Made by a program: the position numbers and the translations under genes. The notes under the pieces are model-generated. The model worked only from the letters and a program-made list of their open reading frames with translations, ran no database searches and was not told the origin of the DNA. Of a stretch of DNA of 64,000 bases, positions 6,824 through 16,476 are shown piece by piece. Numbering within the stretch: the first letter of the stretch is position 1; each line of letters opens with the position of its first letter. This DNA comes from JAEXNA01 sp050486105 (GTDB lineage: Bacteria; Vulcanimicrobiota; Xenobia; Xenobiales; JADMJV01), in assembly GCA_050486105.1 (NCBI GenBank), contig JBJHCR010000003.1, forward strand, positions 5,522-69,521. The letters run 5' to 3'.

Positions 6824-9691
6824 TTATGGTTGCGGCTGCCTGGGTTTAAGGTTCGCTTCGATGCGTTGGCGCTGGGTGTTCCAGAAATGGTAGCCAGGTT
6901 GGCCGTAGACGTTTGCCGGAAAGCCCAGGATCAAGGGGTCCAGGAAGGCTAATTTTAGACCCTGATCGATGATCCATTTCTTGCAGTCGAAAAGGCGATC
7001 CAGGGCGAGTTCGAGAGAGGCCGGGCCGATCTGGTCAGCACTCAGGCGAGATGCCAATCGGTGGGTTTGCTGGATCAGATCGTCGACTTCGGTTGCGTGT
7101 TTCGACAGCCAATCTTGAAGTTGTCGGCTGTCAAACATGGACAGCCCTCCCAAGCCAGGGGTCTCGGTCCAGGCCGCTTCGAACCGCCGCACCAGGACTC
7201 TGGAATTTGCCGGGCTGGTCCAGGATTCCAGCAAGCTCGCGAGCTCCGAAAGTAACTTCTTTAAGGTTTGCATGCCTGCAACCGGGCGGCAAGAGATTCC
7301 TAACGCCAAAAGGTGGCGCCAGCCCTCCTCGGCCACATCAGGGTCAAGTGAAGATGTTCCACTGATCCGGGCCAACACTTCCACGCAGATGCGCAGTAAG
7401 CTAACCGAGATCTCATCTTGAGCCAAGCACAAACCGAGCGGCTCCAGAGCATTGCGGGCGTGGAGCGATGCCAGGTCCGGGCGAGCAAACTCAAGCCAGG
7501 CCGTGCTTCTGGAAACCGAGATCTGAGCCAGGCATAAAAGAGTTTCAATGGTGGGTTCGAGGTCACTAGCGGTCCTGGTCCAGTTCCAGGCCCTGTCAGC
7601 GGCCTCATCGGCCCCAGTGTGGTCTTCTAGATCCAAACACAGACCAGAGAGAATTTGAAAACTGCGTGCCAAGAACAAAGGAGCCAATCCTGATACACTC
7701 TCGAGGTGAGCGCTGGTTGACCAGGCTCGTTCAAGGCGGGATAAGCTTGGGTCAAGTCTGAATTCAGCTACGGACGAATACCAATCGAGCATGGCTGCCG
7801 CTCGAGCCGTCACACTGGTCGGTGGGTGACTTCTCAAGTCCTTTGCCGATCGCCATTGCTCCAGAACCTCTCGGTATCGCTCTTGGTCGAGCAATAGGCC
7901 TGCGAAATCGCTTCGAGCTTCGAGTTCTCGGCTGTCGTTCAAGGTCCTGGCCGAAGTTTCAATGGCCTCTCTATACCTCACTTCGGCTTGGGTTTCGTCA
8001 ATTTGGGACAAAATATAGGCCAATTGCAGTAAGCACGTCAGGTGGTCTTCTCGGAGCTCCAGACGGCCTTGTTCCTGGACCAGGATACGGTAATTGTCCG
8101 CGGCTCGCTCGAGTACGGCTCGCCCTCTTTCGAGTTGACCGAGTTCGGTCAGGCTGTGGCCGTATTGATACTGCAAGGCTACCAACCTGGACAGGCGTGC
8201 AGGTAAACGGGTCTTGATCTCGTCCCAAAGTTCGAGAGCCTTCTCAAAGTATGTTAGGCATCTGTCATACTGTTCTTGCTCCTGGTACAGAGTCCCGAGG
8301 AGTTCCCAGCTTTCAGCGAGTTCTTCACCAGGCTGATTTGCTTGAGCTTCAAGTACCGGCAAGGCTTGGAGCAAGAGCTTGAGAGCCTGCTCGGACCTTC
8401 CAAGTCGCTGAAGGGCAGCCGCTTGAGCGCTCTGGTAAAAAGCGATTTCGAACTCGAGGTTAGGATGGCCACTCTCTTGAAGGGACTCCAGCCAAGTTTC
8501 TGCCCGACGATAGGCCTCGAGAGCCTCAAGAAAACCCCCCTTGTCGCTGTAAGCATTGCCGAGATTGTGTTCTAGCTTTGAGAGATCGTAGCGAAACTCG
8601 GGATGCGAATCCATCAACGAGGATAGGAGCTGTTGGGCTTCAAAAGCGGCATCCAATCCGTCTTGAAAATGAAACTGCTGACGCAAGGCGATAGAAAGGT
8701 TGCTGAGTCCTCGGGCTAGACGGGCACCGGCTTCGGGGGTGAGGGTGTTTTGGTATTGGAGACGCTTACGGGACACAGCCCGGCGATGCTGGGCTAGGGC
8801 CCGATGAGTCTCGCCCAATTCAGCGTAGGTGTTGGCCTGATTCGAGTCCAGGTTTCCTATCCATCGATGAAGCTCCTCAGAATCGGGCTCTTCGACGAGA
8901 GCCTCTTCCCACAGTCTTTGCGCTTCGTGGTACCACTCCATGGCTTCGAATGGACGTCCCATAAGTCGCAAAGTCACCGCCCGATTATTGGCCAGACAAC
9001 CTCGAGTTGTTAAGTCTTGCCGGATGGGATAGGAGCCTGCTCTTTCGAGGGCGGCAAGAGAACGGTCGAAGCGGCGAAGGGCTCGCCAGCAATCGCTGAG
9101 TGCGTCCTCCACTAGAGCCAGGTTCTTGAAACAGACCGGAAGGAGATCTGTGTCGGACAACCATCTGGCTCGAGCAGCAAAGAATAGCGCCATGGCTCCG
9201 AGCACCTTCCCATCGGCCAGAGCTATTCGACCATCCTCGAATAGCCTAGAAGCCGGAACCTTGCTGGGACACCTGATGACGGGACTCACTTCGATTGGAA
9301 GCTCAATCCGTGATTCTATGAGCCGAGCATGCAGGTCGGAGAGTTCGAAAAACACGACGGGCAAGAAGGGGGACTCGATCGGGTCCAAGACCGCAAACCA
9401 GGCCACTTTTGCGTCCTCTAAGGTGGCCACGGCCTGGTCTACCATCCCACCTTGCCAAAAACTCTGGACCCGAATCAGCTCTGCAGCAAGAAGATCTCCT
9501 AGCTGATCCCAGTCTTCTTCGAGCAAGGCGGCTTCTAGCCACGGTTGGCGTTGGCTGCTCAGCTTGGATGCCAGCTGTGCCAGCGCGGAGTTCGGGACGC
9601 CAAGTTGAAAGAACTGCTGAGTGTCCACAAGGTGTCTCTGTTCGACGAGGTACGATGAAACCCTATAATTGCCGAGGGCCGGCCTGCTCAA
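6824..9691 (-). CDS. Large TPR-repeat protein
   Basis: 955 residues if the TTG at 9691 is the start; a GTG about 20 codons further in (the V of VDTQQF) is an alternative. Most of the chain is made of ~34-40-residue helix-pair repeats with TPR-like consensus (ALxAYRRAETWLES, YDRCLTYFEKALELW, DPExx). There is no signal peptide, transmembrane segment or enzyme domain. The N-terminal 150 residues are poorly conserved and could be a binding module. TPR solenoids act as protein-binding scaffolds. The gene is divergent from the guanylate-kinase-like gene with a 172-bp gap, and stands alone on its strand. The function and partners are unknown. Confidence 0.78.
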   Translation of the reverse strand: MSRPALGNYRVSSYLVEQRHLVDTQQFFQLGVPNSALAQLASKLSSQRQPWLEAALLEEDWDQLGDLLAAELIRVQSFWQGGMVDQAVATLEDAKVAWFAVLDPIESPFLPVVFFELSDLHARLIESRIELPIEVSPVIRCPSKVPASRLFEDGRIALADGKVLGAMALFFAARARWLSDTDLLPVCFKNLALVEDALSDCWRALRRFDRSLAALERAGSYPIRQDLTTRGCLANNRAVTLRLMGRPFEAMEWYHEAQRLWEEALVEEPDSEELHRWIGNLDSNQANTYAELGETHRALAQHRRAVSRKRLQYQNTLTPEAGARLARGLSNLSIALRQQFHFQDGLDAAFEAQQLLSSLMDSHPEFRYDLSKLEHNLGNAYSDKGGFLEALEAYRRAETWLESLQESGHPNLEFEIAFYQSAQAAALQRLGRSEQALKLLLQALPVLEAQANQPGEELAESWELLGTLYQEQEQYDRCLTYFEKALELWDEIKTRLPARLSRLVALQYQYGHSLTELGQLERGRAVLERAADNYRILVQEQGRLELREDHLTCLLQLAYILSQIDETQAEVRYREAIETSARTLNDSRELEARSDFAGLLLDQERYREVLEQWRSAKDLRSHPPTSVTARAAAMLDWYSSVAEFRLDPSLSRLERAWSTSAHLESVSGLAPLFLARSFQILSGLCLDLEDHTGADEAADRAWNWTRTASDLEPTIETLLCLAQISVSRSTAWLEFARPDLASLHARNALEPLGLCLAQDEISVSLLRICVEVLARISGTSSLDPDVAEEGWRHLLALGISCRPVAGMQTLKKLLSELASLLESWTSPANSRVLVRRFEAAWTETPGLGGLSMFDSRQLQDWLSKHATEVDDLIQQTHRLASRLSADQIGPASLELALDRLFDCKKWIIDQGLKLAFLDPLILGFPANVYGQPGYHFWNTQRQRIEANLKPRQPQP

Positions 9692-9863
9692 TGATGTGGC
9701 GGAGTCCCACCATCAGTGGGGCAGAGGCTCTCCAGGTTCCCGACGTAGAAACGACAATTCCAGGCGCACTTCGTGGGAAGGCTGTGCTGTGAACATCCCA
9801 CGTTCTTAGATGGTCCCACCCGGGTTTTGAAGGTGGCTTAATCAGACTGGAGAACCGAACACA

Positions 9864-10430
9864 ATGGCCAGAATTTTTCTTCTTGACGGACCGGCTGGGT
9901 CGGGTAAGTCGACTTTGACCCCGCGGATATTGCAACATTTTGGCGAACGCCTGAAGCATTGTCTGCGCGTGACCACTCGGCCTAGTCGACCGGACGACCA
10001 AAATTACACCTACATCGACCAGATCGAGTTTGGGCAGTATCTGGCAGAAAAGGAATTGGCTGCTTACCGCACCTTCGCTAACGGGTACTCCTATGGGGTG
10101 CGTCGCCAACCGGTTGAGCAGTTGGTGGCTCAGGGTTATAACGCCTTCTCCTTGATCGACCTTGGAACAGCCGAGATGGCTCGACGGTGCTGGCCTGATT
10201 GTGTGACGATCTTCTTGATGGCCCCTATAGAAATTTTGGAAAAGCGGCTGGTCACTAAAGGAGTGCATACCCCGGATCAGATCCAAGAACGCTTGGTGAA
10301 CGCTCAGGCCGCGTTTCAGAAGGCTGCCTATTATGATTACGTCATACCGAATCGTCAAGGCTTGCTAGACAAGGCCACCAAGCACCTCATTTCCATACTT
10401 GAGAAAGAGATGCGCGAGGAGATCACTTGA
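9864..10430 (+). CDS. Guanylate-kinase-like P-loop protein
   Basis: 188 residues. Walker A GPAGSGKST is at 9-17. VTTRPSRPDD near 35-45 corresponds to the GMP-binding TTRxPRxGE segment of guanylate kinases, followed by a TYID/F segment. Length fits the nucleoside-monophosphate kinase fold. The GMP-binding stretch is altered (DD for GE) and the usual lid arginines are not obvious, so it may not be the housekeeping Gmk. It could phosphorylate another small molecule, as ribose bisphosphokinase PhnN, a Gmk relative, does. It is cytoplasmic and ends 6 bp from the convergent 10437 gene. Confidence 0.7.
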   Translation: MARIFLLDGPAGSGKSTLTPRILQHFGERLKHCLRVTTRPSRPDDQNYTYIDQIEFGQYLAEKELAAYRTFANGYSYGVRRQPVEQLVAQGYNAFSLIDLGTAEMARRCWPDCVTIFLMAPIEILEKRLVTKGVHTPDQIQERLVNAQAAFQKAAYYDYVIPNRQGLLDKATKHLISILEKEMREEIT

Positions 10431-10436
10431 GCGAGA

Positions 10437-11633
10437 TCATCTCAGCATGGCGTTAGCCAAGCTCAGGAGTTGAGTTTGGACCCTATTGATGAGTCGTTCG
10501 TCAGGAGTCTTCCTGTTGCCCAGGATAAAGTTTGTGGCCTGAGGCACACAGGCGGCGATCTCTTCAGCGGCGATTCTCACCAGGGCTTGCCGGCGCTTGA
10601 ATCGGCGCTCTGACCGAACCAAAGACAGGCCGGTGAGGTCATGGGGGAGATCTGCTGCTTGGGCCAAGAGAACTAGCTTCAGATCCGGTGAGGTTGTTAT
10701 CGTTTCTCGAGCCACCACCACTCCGTCTGAGAGCCAGAGAATTTTCGAACTGAGGTCGCTGCTTCTCTTGCCCAGGTTTTTTAGCAGTATGGCTATTCCG
10801 TCGACCGAGAACTCTTCGTGCTCAACGGTCGGCAGGATCTTCCCACTGGGTCCCAAGGAGCCCACTTGGAAGCCTAGGGGAAGCAGAAGAGGTTGTCGGG
10901 GGGTGGGAGTGGCCGAAAGAGGTCTCACCAAGAGAGGATGCGCTAGGACTCGTTTGGGATGAAAACTCGACAGGTTCATCGGGCCGTTCAAGTTTCTCTT
11001 GTCCAGAGTTAAGGAAATGGGACTGGTCCAGGAGTCGGCAGTAAGTTCCGAGGCCAGGTTCGCCGCCCGTTTGGAAAGGCGCGTGCTGAACAGAAGCTCC
11101 TTCCAGCGACTCTCGCCCTCTTTGAGATGACCTACGGTCAAAGAGACGCCTTCTGTATAGAGGTAAGGGGCCTTGAAAACCTTTTGTTGGCTGAGCTTGG
11201 AGAACATCGAGCCACGATGGAAGACCACCGGAGCTTGGTTCTTTTGGTCAATGATCAGGAGAAATGGCAATTCAGATTGCTCACCAAGGGCGTGAAGAGC
11301 GAGGCAAAACCGCTCTAGGCTCGATTTCCCCCCGATCTCTCCAGAAAGAAAGATGTCGACGATATCTTTGCCGCTCGGAAGCCCAAATCTTAGCGACGGT
11401 TGGAAGCCGAAGTGGGTCGTTGTTCGGGTTTGCTGGATGGCCAACTCACGAACTCTCCAACCAACGGCAGCTTGAATCAATTTCTGCACCCAAGCTTCAT
11501 CCCTGGGCAAAGTGAAGCGCGCCAACTTCTGGGCAGCTTTGTCGACGGCGATGGTGAACTGGCCTATAGAGTCAAAGCTTCCAGCTGCACTTTGTTGACC
11601 AAGAAATTCGGCCAAGTTGAAGGAGGTGGCCAT
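10437..11633 (-). CDS. Unknown protein, possible divergent GHKL-type ATPase N-terminus
   Basis: 398 residues, no signal peptide or membrane segment. I do not recognise the whole protein. Residues ~25-60 (FTIAVDKAAQKLARFTLP, then WVQKLIQAAV) look like the N-box helix of GHKL-fold proteins, where a helix carrying E/N residues binds Mg-ATP; here the expected Glu/Asn are not present (QAAV). The next ~80 residues would cover the ATP-lid region but no G-box is visible. The C-terminal third is Arg/Lys-rich and helical. It is the last gene of the minus-strand run after the methyltransferase (33-bp gap). GHKL membership is a weak inference. Confidence 0.55.
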   Translation of the reverse strand: MATSFNLAEFLGQQSAAGSFDSIGQFTIAVDKAAQKLARFTLPRDEAWVQKLIQAAVGWRVRELAIQQTRTTTHFGFQPSLRFGLPSGKDIVDIFLSGEIGGKSSLERFCLALHALGEQSELPFLLIIDQKNQAPVVFHRGSMFSKLSQQKVFKAPYLYTEGVSLTVGHLKEGESRWKELLFSTRLSKRAANLASELTADSWTSPISLTLDKRNLNGPMNLSSFHPKRVLAHPLLVRPLSATPTPRQPLLLPLGFQVGSLGPSGKILPTVEHEEFSVDGIAILLKNLGKRSSDLSSKILWLSDGVVVARETITTSPDLKLVLLAQAADLPHDLTGLSLVRSERRFKRRQALVRIAAEEIAACVPQATNFILGNRKTPDERLINRVQTQLLSLANAMLR

Positions 11634-11665
11634 GGATTAGGCTTCGATGGCGGGGTTCGCAAAAC

Positions 11666-12922
11666 CTATGAGTGTCTCTTGAGCGTTCTTTTGGCCAGCA
11701 CCACCGTATAGTCGCTTTCACCTCGGTAGCAGATGATGACACCACGGTGATCGGTGGCTTGAGGCTTGCAAACCTTGAGAGCCTTGGAGATTCGTTGACG
11801 GATTTCTACTGCTGGAAAGGGCAAGCCTCGGCTCAGAATCTCGACGGAGCTCAAGCCGACAGTTCTAAGTTTGCGATTGAGGACTTTCCAATTCAAGGGG
11901 AAAACATCATTTATGTGAAAACTTTCACACCTATTGTCTGAACAGGAATGAGGCCCCACCAAGTACCCGATTTTGGGGTGCACGATCCCCGCCTCCAAGT
12001 CTTCGACGAGCCTCGCTAGTGCTCGGGCTCGAAGCAGGGCCGGGTCCGGATTGTGGAGGAATAAGCCGGGCTTGGGAAGGCTGATGGGAAGGGGAGTTCG
12101 ATCTTCTGTCGGCGTACCGAGGTGGGGGTGAAAGCCTTGCTCAACGGGATCCCAGAGCCAGGCTGTCTTGGTCGCTAATGAAGAGGCCTTGTCGCTAGCA
12201 TGAACCAGGAGGAAGGCTTCTTTCATGGCCCTGGCTATGGAGAGGAAATGGACCTGAGAACCGGCAGGAATATCACTGTCTTTGAGTCCAGGGTGGCATT
12301 TCACCGCCACGGCAGAAAAGCGTGATTCCCGAAGCGATCGCAGCAAGTGAGATAAGGGGGGAGACCAGTCTTCCGGTCGGAAGAGTCGTTTGTGGGTCCT
12401 CCGAGTGGGGTCCGCAAAGAGTAGTCCGCCTCGGCTCTTTTCTAGGTCAGCAGGCTGGGCCAGAATCTGGCTGCCTGAGACCGGTGATCGACAGTTGCGC
12501 TGAAGATTCACTTGGGCCAGAAGAGCTCGAGCCGGCTCACTCTCAAAGGCCGTTAGGGCAAAGCGGCTGCCCAGGTGGACGGAATCTCCCCCAATTCCGC
12601 AGCCGAGTTCCATGAGGCTTTCCACGTCGGGAAATTGCTCGGACAGAAAGCGTGCTCTCCAGTTCCCCACTCGCCACGAGGAGGCCTGTTCGGCGGCTTC
12701 ACGGGTCAGGAGCCAGCGGTCGACGTTTTCGAATTTGTGCTTGAACCTCAGGCGGCAGGTGAGGCAGTCCAACAAGGCCAGACAGGTGCTGGGGGGAAAG
12801 CTTTCTTCGAGGAGGTTCCTGACCTTGATGAGGTTTTCGCCTGAGGCTAATAATCTGGCGGCTTCTTCGACTCCAGGATGATCGATGACGGTCACCAGGG
12901 CTTGGGCTTGCTCTGGGGTCAT
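11666..12922 (-). CDS. Class I SAM-dependent methyltransferase with THUMP-like C-terminal domain
   Basis: 418 residues from ATG 12922; a longer frame exists upstream but would overlap the release-factor gene. Motif I is clear (ELGCGIGGD, residues 105-113), followed by an acidic end of strand 2 (FESE) and the motif IV-like FADPTRR. The DP(A/T)RR form and the C-terminal region with ILSRGLPF, typical of the THUMP-like domain, match a widespread family of uncharacterised methyltransferases with that C-terminal domain. The target is probably RNA but this is untested. It sits 40 bp behind prfC on the same strand, which also suggests a translation-related role. Confidence 0.8.
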   Translation of the reverse strand: MTPEQAQALVTVIDHPGVEEAARLLASGENLIKVRNLLEESFPPSTCLALLDCLTCRLRFKHKFENVDRWLLTREAAEQASSWRVGNWRARFLSEQFPDVESLMELGCGIGGDSVHLGSRFALTAFESEPARALLAQVNLQRNCRSPVSGSQILAQPADLEKSRGGLLFADPTRRTHKRLFRPEDWSPPLSHLLRSLRESRFSAVAVKCHPGLKDSDIPAGSQVHFLSIARAMKEAFLLVHASDKASSLATKTAWLWDPVEQGFHPHLGTPTEDRTPLPISLPKPGLFLHNPDPALLRARALARLVEDLEAGIVHPKIGYLVGPHSCSDNRCESFHINDVFPLNWKVLNRKLRTVGLSSVEILSRGLPFPAVEIRQRISKALKVCKPQATDHRGVIICYRGESDYTVVLAKRTLKRHS

Positions 12923-12962
12923 GCCCTTTTTGGTCCAAGGCGAAAGTACATCAATTCGAAGT

Positions 12963-14560
12963 TCAAGCCACTTGAGAGATAGAGCGGAAGACCAGATTAG
13001 GGTTGCGCTCCTTGGCATAGTCCATATCCCATTTGCCAGGGAAGAGCGCCACCGGGCGCTCCCAAAGGTCGAGGGTTAGTAAGGTTTGCCGGGAGCCACT
13101 GAAGGCCTCCACGGCCTCCTCTGAACCTTCCAGCCAGCGGGCTTGGGAATAGGTGAGTTTTTCGTAGGTGATATCTACCCGGTAGTCGTTCTTCAGTCGA
13201 TCTTGCACCACTTCGAACTGGAGCACTCCGACCGCTCCGATGATAGGGTCCCTGGCGTGGCTGTCCTTAGGAAAGAACACTTGGATGGCCCCCTCTAAAC
13301 AGAGTTGATCCATGGCTTTCAAGAAGTGCTTTCTTCGTGAGGGGTCCTTTATGTGGATCAAGGCAAAGTGTTCTGGTGAAAAGAGGGGCATGGCTTCAAA
13401 CTTCACTTCCCGGTTCTCATACAGAGAGTCTCCCAGGATCAGTCCGGCGGAGTTCGTCATGCCGACCACGTCTCCGGGGAAGGCTTCGTCTACGATCACT
13501 CGCTCTTGAGCGAACAACTGCTGGGCATAGTTCAGCCGGAGTTCCTGCCCAGTGCGCGTGCAACGAGCTTTCATTCCTCGAGAGAAGCGTCCAGAGCAGA
13601 TCCTCAAGAAGGCCACTCGATCTCGATGTTTAGGGTTCATGTCGGCTTGGATCTTGAAAATGAAGGCCGAGAAGTTGGGTTCGGTAGGGGCCACCAAGCC
13701 TTCTTCGGTCATGCGTGACGGGGGAGGAGGAGCTAGGTCCAAAAAGCGATCGAGGAACAGTTGCACCCCGAAGTTAGTCAGGGCGCTACCGAAGAAGACC
13801 GGAGTCTGCTGACCAGCNNNNNNNNNNGCTCCAATCCTTCCATAAACTCGCTGTGAGTTTGCCGGTCGGTGAGCTTGGCGAGCTCGGGAGAGTCCGGGGC
13901 CAGGGTCTGAGTTAGGGCTTTCTTGCCGCCGTGGGCCTGCCGTTCGTACAGGTGCAATTCCCCCTCCTCCCTGTCGTAGACCCCTTTGAAGCGGTCTCCA
14001 TTTCCTAGGGGCCAATTGGCGGCGAAGGTCTCCAAGCCCAGGGTCTGCTCGATATCGTCGAGCAGTTCGAAGGGATCGAGGGACGGCCGATCCATCTTGT
14101 TGATGAAGGTGAGGATAGGGATCTGTCTCCGCTTGCAGACCTCGAAGAGTTTGAGAGTTTGCTCCTGTATACCGCGGGCCCCATCGAGGACCATGACCGC
14201 CGCGTCAGCCGCTAACAGAGTGCGGTAGGTGTCCTCACTGAAGTCTTGGTGGCCCGGAGTGTCCAGCAGGTTGATGCGAAAACCGGCGTAGTCGAAGGAC
14301 AAGACGGTGGAGGTGATGGAGATGCCGCGTTCCTTTTCCATGTCCATCCAGTCGGAGACCGCGTGAGCCTGTTGCCTTCTTGCTTTCACCGAACCCGCCA
14401 TCTGCACCGCTCCTCCATAGAGCAACAGCTTCTCCGTTAGGGTGGTCTTACCGGCGTCAGGATGGGAGATAATGGCGAAGGTCCGCCGCCTCTCCACCTC
14501 CTTTTGGAGTCGTTGGGCTTCTGGGGACAGGACTGTGCTGGAACTGCTGGCATCGCTCAT
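12963..14560 (-). CDS. prfC: Peptide chain release factor 3 (interrupted by an assembly gap)
   Basis: The two halves read as one RF3. The N-terminal part has the GTPase motifs SHPDAGKTT (G1), GISITSTV (G2), DTPGHQDF (G3) and NKMD (G4); the C-terminal part begins AGQQTPVFFGSAL and runs through the beta-barrel and domain III to a normal C-terminus. RF3 is a GTPase that recycles RF1/RF2 from the ribosome. The 10 Ns at 13818-13827 do not keep the reading frame between the halves, and by comparison with E. coli RF3 about a dozen or more residues are missing there, so the true gap is longer than 10 bases. I treat it as an intact gene with missing data rather than a frameshift. Confidence 0.92.
13818..13827. 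other. Assembly gap (10 N) inside prfC
   Basis: Ten Ns. The reading frames on either side do not agree across 10 bases, so the number is a placeholder. Confidence 0.97.
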
Positions 14561-14649
14561 ATCTCCAGAAATCTAGCACCGGTAAGGTTAGGTGTCAAAC
14601 CTTAGAGAGTGCCCAGAGCAGCGCCAGAGTGCGGTGAGTCCTTCTCGCT

Positions 14650-15156
14650 TCACCTTGGAGATTCAGCCAGGATGGTCTCCACCGGTTCGAGGTCTAGGGC
14701 TTGAGCCACTCGGTTGGCAAAAGCTTTGGCAGGTTCAGGATCATCGAACATGTCTAGAAAGTGTTCTTGGGTGTCGTCGAGCCGAAGCCAGGCGTTATAG
14801 CGAATTAGGGGCTCTCCATCAAAAACGCTGGTGCATTTTCTGACTTCCAATGTGGCGGTGGTCGGAATCGAAACTCTGGAAACCTTTGACGTCAAGATTT
14901 CTCCTCGATGAAAGATCAGCTGACGCTGGTGCGGATCGATCTTGGTGCTGGTGCGGACTGTCAAGCGCAGAAAGCCGTATCCTATGATCAAATAAGGAGA
15001 CAGTGCGACTGCTAAGGAGAGCCGATCTGTATGGTTGAAATTCATCGCGGGAACCATGAGCAACGCCCCCAAGGCCATGATCAGCACCGCGTTTAAGACA
15101 GCCCCGTCAGCGTAGGGAACTCCTCGTACTGAGAATGGTTTATTGGAATTCACCAC
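14650..15156 (-). CDS. Small membrane protein with cytoplasmic PH-like tail
   Basis: 168 residues. Two hydrophobic segments are visible near residues 20-40 (VLNAVLIMALGALLMVPAM) and 48-65 (LAVALSPYLIIGYGFLRLTV). The remaining ~100 residues are beta-rich (LIFHRGEI, SRVSIPTTATLEV) and resemble the bacterial PH-like domains that often follow two TM helices. No enzymatic motif. It is upstream of prfC on the same strand (89-bp gap) and could be co-transcribed. Function unknown. Confidence 0.65.
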   Translation of the reverse strand: MVNSNKPFSVRGVPYADGAVLNAVLIMALGALLMVPAMNFNHTDRLSLAVALSPYLIIGYGFLRLTVRTSTKIDPHQRQLIFHRGEILTSKVSRVSIPTTATLEVRKCTSVFDGEPLIRYNAWLRLDDTQEHFLDMFDDPEPAKAFANRVAQALDLEPVETILAESPR

Positions 15157-15256
15157 GTCTAAAGTCTAACCCATGGATTCAGCTCTGCCAAGTTCGAGTT
15201 TTCCTCGGCCCAGATTCCTCATAGGACTGTGGAAGCGAATGTGAAAGACAGCGACT

Positions 15257-15613
15257 ATGAATTGCCCGGCCTGCCGCAAGCCCATGGAGTCTGCGATCTT
15301 CCATTCGGTGGAGATCGATCAGTGTGTTCAGTGCACCGGACTTTGGCTGGACCATCGTGAGATCGATGAATTATTCGCCGTATCTAAGCTCCCAGAGCGC
15401 TTGATGGCCGAACCCCCTGTACTGGACTCGCTGCTTTCGGTTCCGGAGGGTGGACGGACCTGTCCTCGATGCAACGAGTTTCTCACCGTGGTTGAGGTCG
15501 ATCAGATCAGAATCGACATCTGCTCTGATTGTAAGGGGTTCTTCCTTGATCCCGGTGAGTTTCGACAACTGGCTGAGGTTGCCGAGAAGCGCTTTCAAGA
15601 AGAGAACCCCTAG
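15257..15613 (+). CDS. Duplicated TFIIB-type zinc-ribbon protein
   Basis: 118 residues with two zinc ribbons of the same spacing: Cys3/6/23/26 and Cys69/72/89/92, each CxxC-x16-CxxC. Each second pair is followed by a G(L/F)(W/F)LDxxE motif (GLWLDHREI, GFFLDPGEF). This is the zf-TFIIB-like family of small bacterial proteins, here internally duplicated. Each ribbon should bind one Zn. There is no other domain. Its TAG stop overlaps the stop of the convergent 15610 gene (CTAG at 15610-15613). Role unknown; nucleic-acid or protein contact is plausible. Confidence 0.82.
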   Translation: MNCPACRKPMESAIFHSVEIDQCVQCTGLWLDHREIDELFAVSKLPERLMAEPPVLDSLLSVPEGGRTCPRCNEFLTVVEVDQIRIDICSDCKGFFLDPGEFRQLAEVAEKRFQEENP

Positions 15614-16254
15614 GAGATTTGGCTGTCGGAGTCCTCAACATCAGCCTGGAAGCGATCCCTCAAGTTTTGGTGCACAGAGCGATCGGGCGGGGCAAACCTA
15701 CGTTTTTTCATGGCTGCAATGCCTACCAAGACGGCCAGTCCTAGCGGAAAGGCAAAGGCGAGAAAGCTGGTCAGGACAAGCCTTAGGAGGACGGTTCCAA
15801 AATTCAGGCCAAAAGACAGGACATGAGTTTGCTGCACCCCGGGCTTCTGGTACTCTACGCTGACTTCGTATGCACCCTCAAGGGGGGCTGGAAAGACTGC
15901 CAGGGCTCGACCTTTACGGGCTCGGAAGTTGTAACTCATGTCGCTCTGGGGAAAGGCGCTCTCGATCTCCTTTCCGTCTGGTCCGACCACCTTGATAATG
16001 AGACTCTCAAAAAGCCCGTGTAACTCCGCTCTATCCCAAGCTTCCGGGGGGCCTTCAGATTCTACAAAGACCGTGACCTTGCCTTCCTCTTGGAATTCCA
16101 AGGTGATTGAGCCGGGAAACTGCTGGCTGGGCAACCGCTCTGGAAGAGTTCTCAGTCCGGATATCAGAACAATCAAGAAAAAGGTGAGTCCGCCGACGCT
16201 GAGGGTTGCAGCAAGCCCAAGCAGCGCGTTGCTCTCATAGTTGTCCGGTTTCAT
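15610..16254 (-). CDS. Membrane protein with extracytoplasmic beta domain
   Basis: 214 residues. One TM helix at about 10-33 and a second at about 155-185 bracket an extracytoplasmic beta-rich domain (ITLEFQEEGKVTVFVE, YEVSVEYQ). A short Lys/Arg-rich cytoplasmic tail follows (AAMKKRRF). The topology resembles small EMP24/GOLD-like or carboxypeptidase-regulatory-like modules, but I cannot assign a family. It is divergent from the MoxR gene, and the 16387-16442 hairpin lies in the shared upstream region. Confidence 0.65.
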   Translation of the reverse strand: MKPDNYESNALLGLAATLSVGGLTFFLIVLISGLRTLPERLPSQQFPGSITLEFQEEGKVTVFVESEGPPEAWDRAELHGLFESLIIKVVGPDGKEIESAFPQSDMSYNFRARKGRALAVFPAPLEGAYEVSVEYQKPGVQQTHVLSFGLNFGTVLLRLVLTSFLAFAFPLGLAVLVGIAAMKKRRFAPPDRSVHQNLRDRFQADVEDSDSQIS

Positions 16255-16386
16255 CCCCCAGAATTCGCTCCTTGTCCCACTTCACCTATACCGCTTGCGC
16301 GGTGGCTGTGGTGCGATTTGCCTCTTGCCTAGGTCAAGGCACAGAGGTATAGAGACGGGAACCTCAAACTCCAGTTCTATATCGCG

Positions 16387-16442
16387 GCCTGTCGACTTCC
16401 AGCCTTCACCGGCTAGCGATAGAAGGCTGAAAGTCGACAGGC
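16387..16442 (+). promoter_or_regulatory. 21-bp near-perfect inverted repeat upstream of the MoxR gene
   Basis: Left arm 16387-16407 and right arm 16422-16442 are 21 bases each with a single mismatch, separated by a 14-base loop. Both contain the core GTCGACTT/AAGTCGAC and CAGCCTTC/GAAGGCTG. It ends 34 bases before the chosen start codon at 16477 and 5' of its GGAG. As RNA it would be a very stable stem; as DNA it could be an operator or a mobile hairpin. No U-run follows. Confidence 0.75.
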
Positions 16443-16476
16443 TCCCTAGATGGCAGCAGACGAGAGCGAGGAGCCT

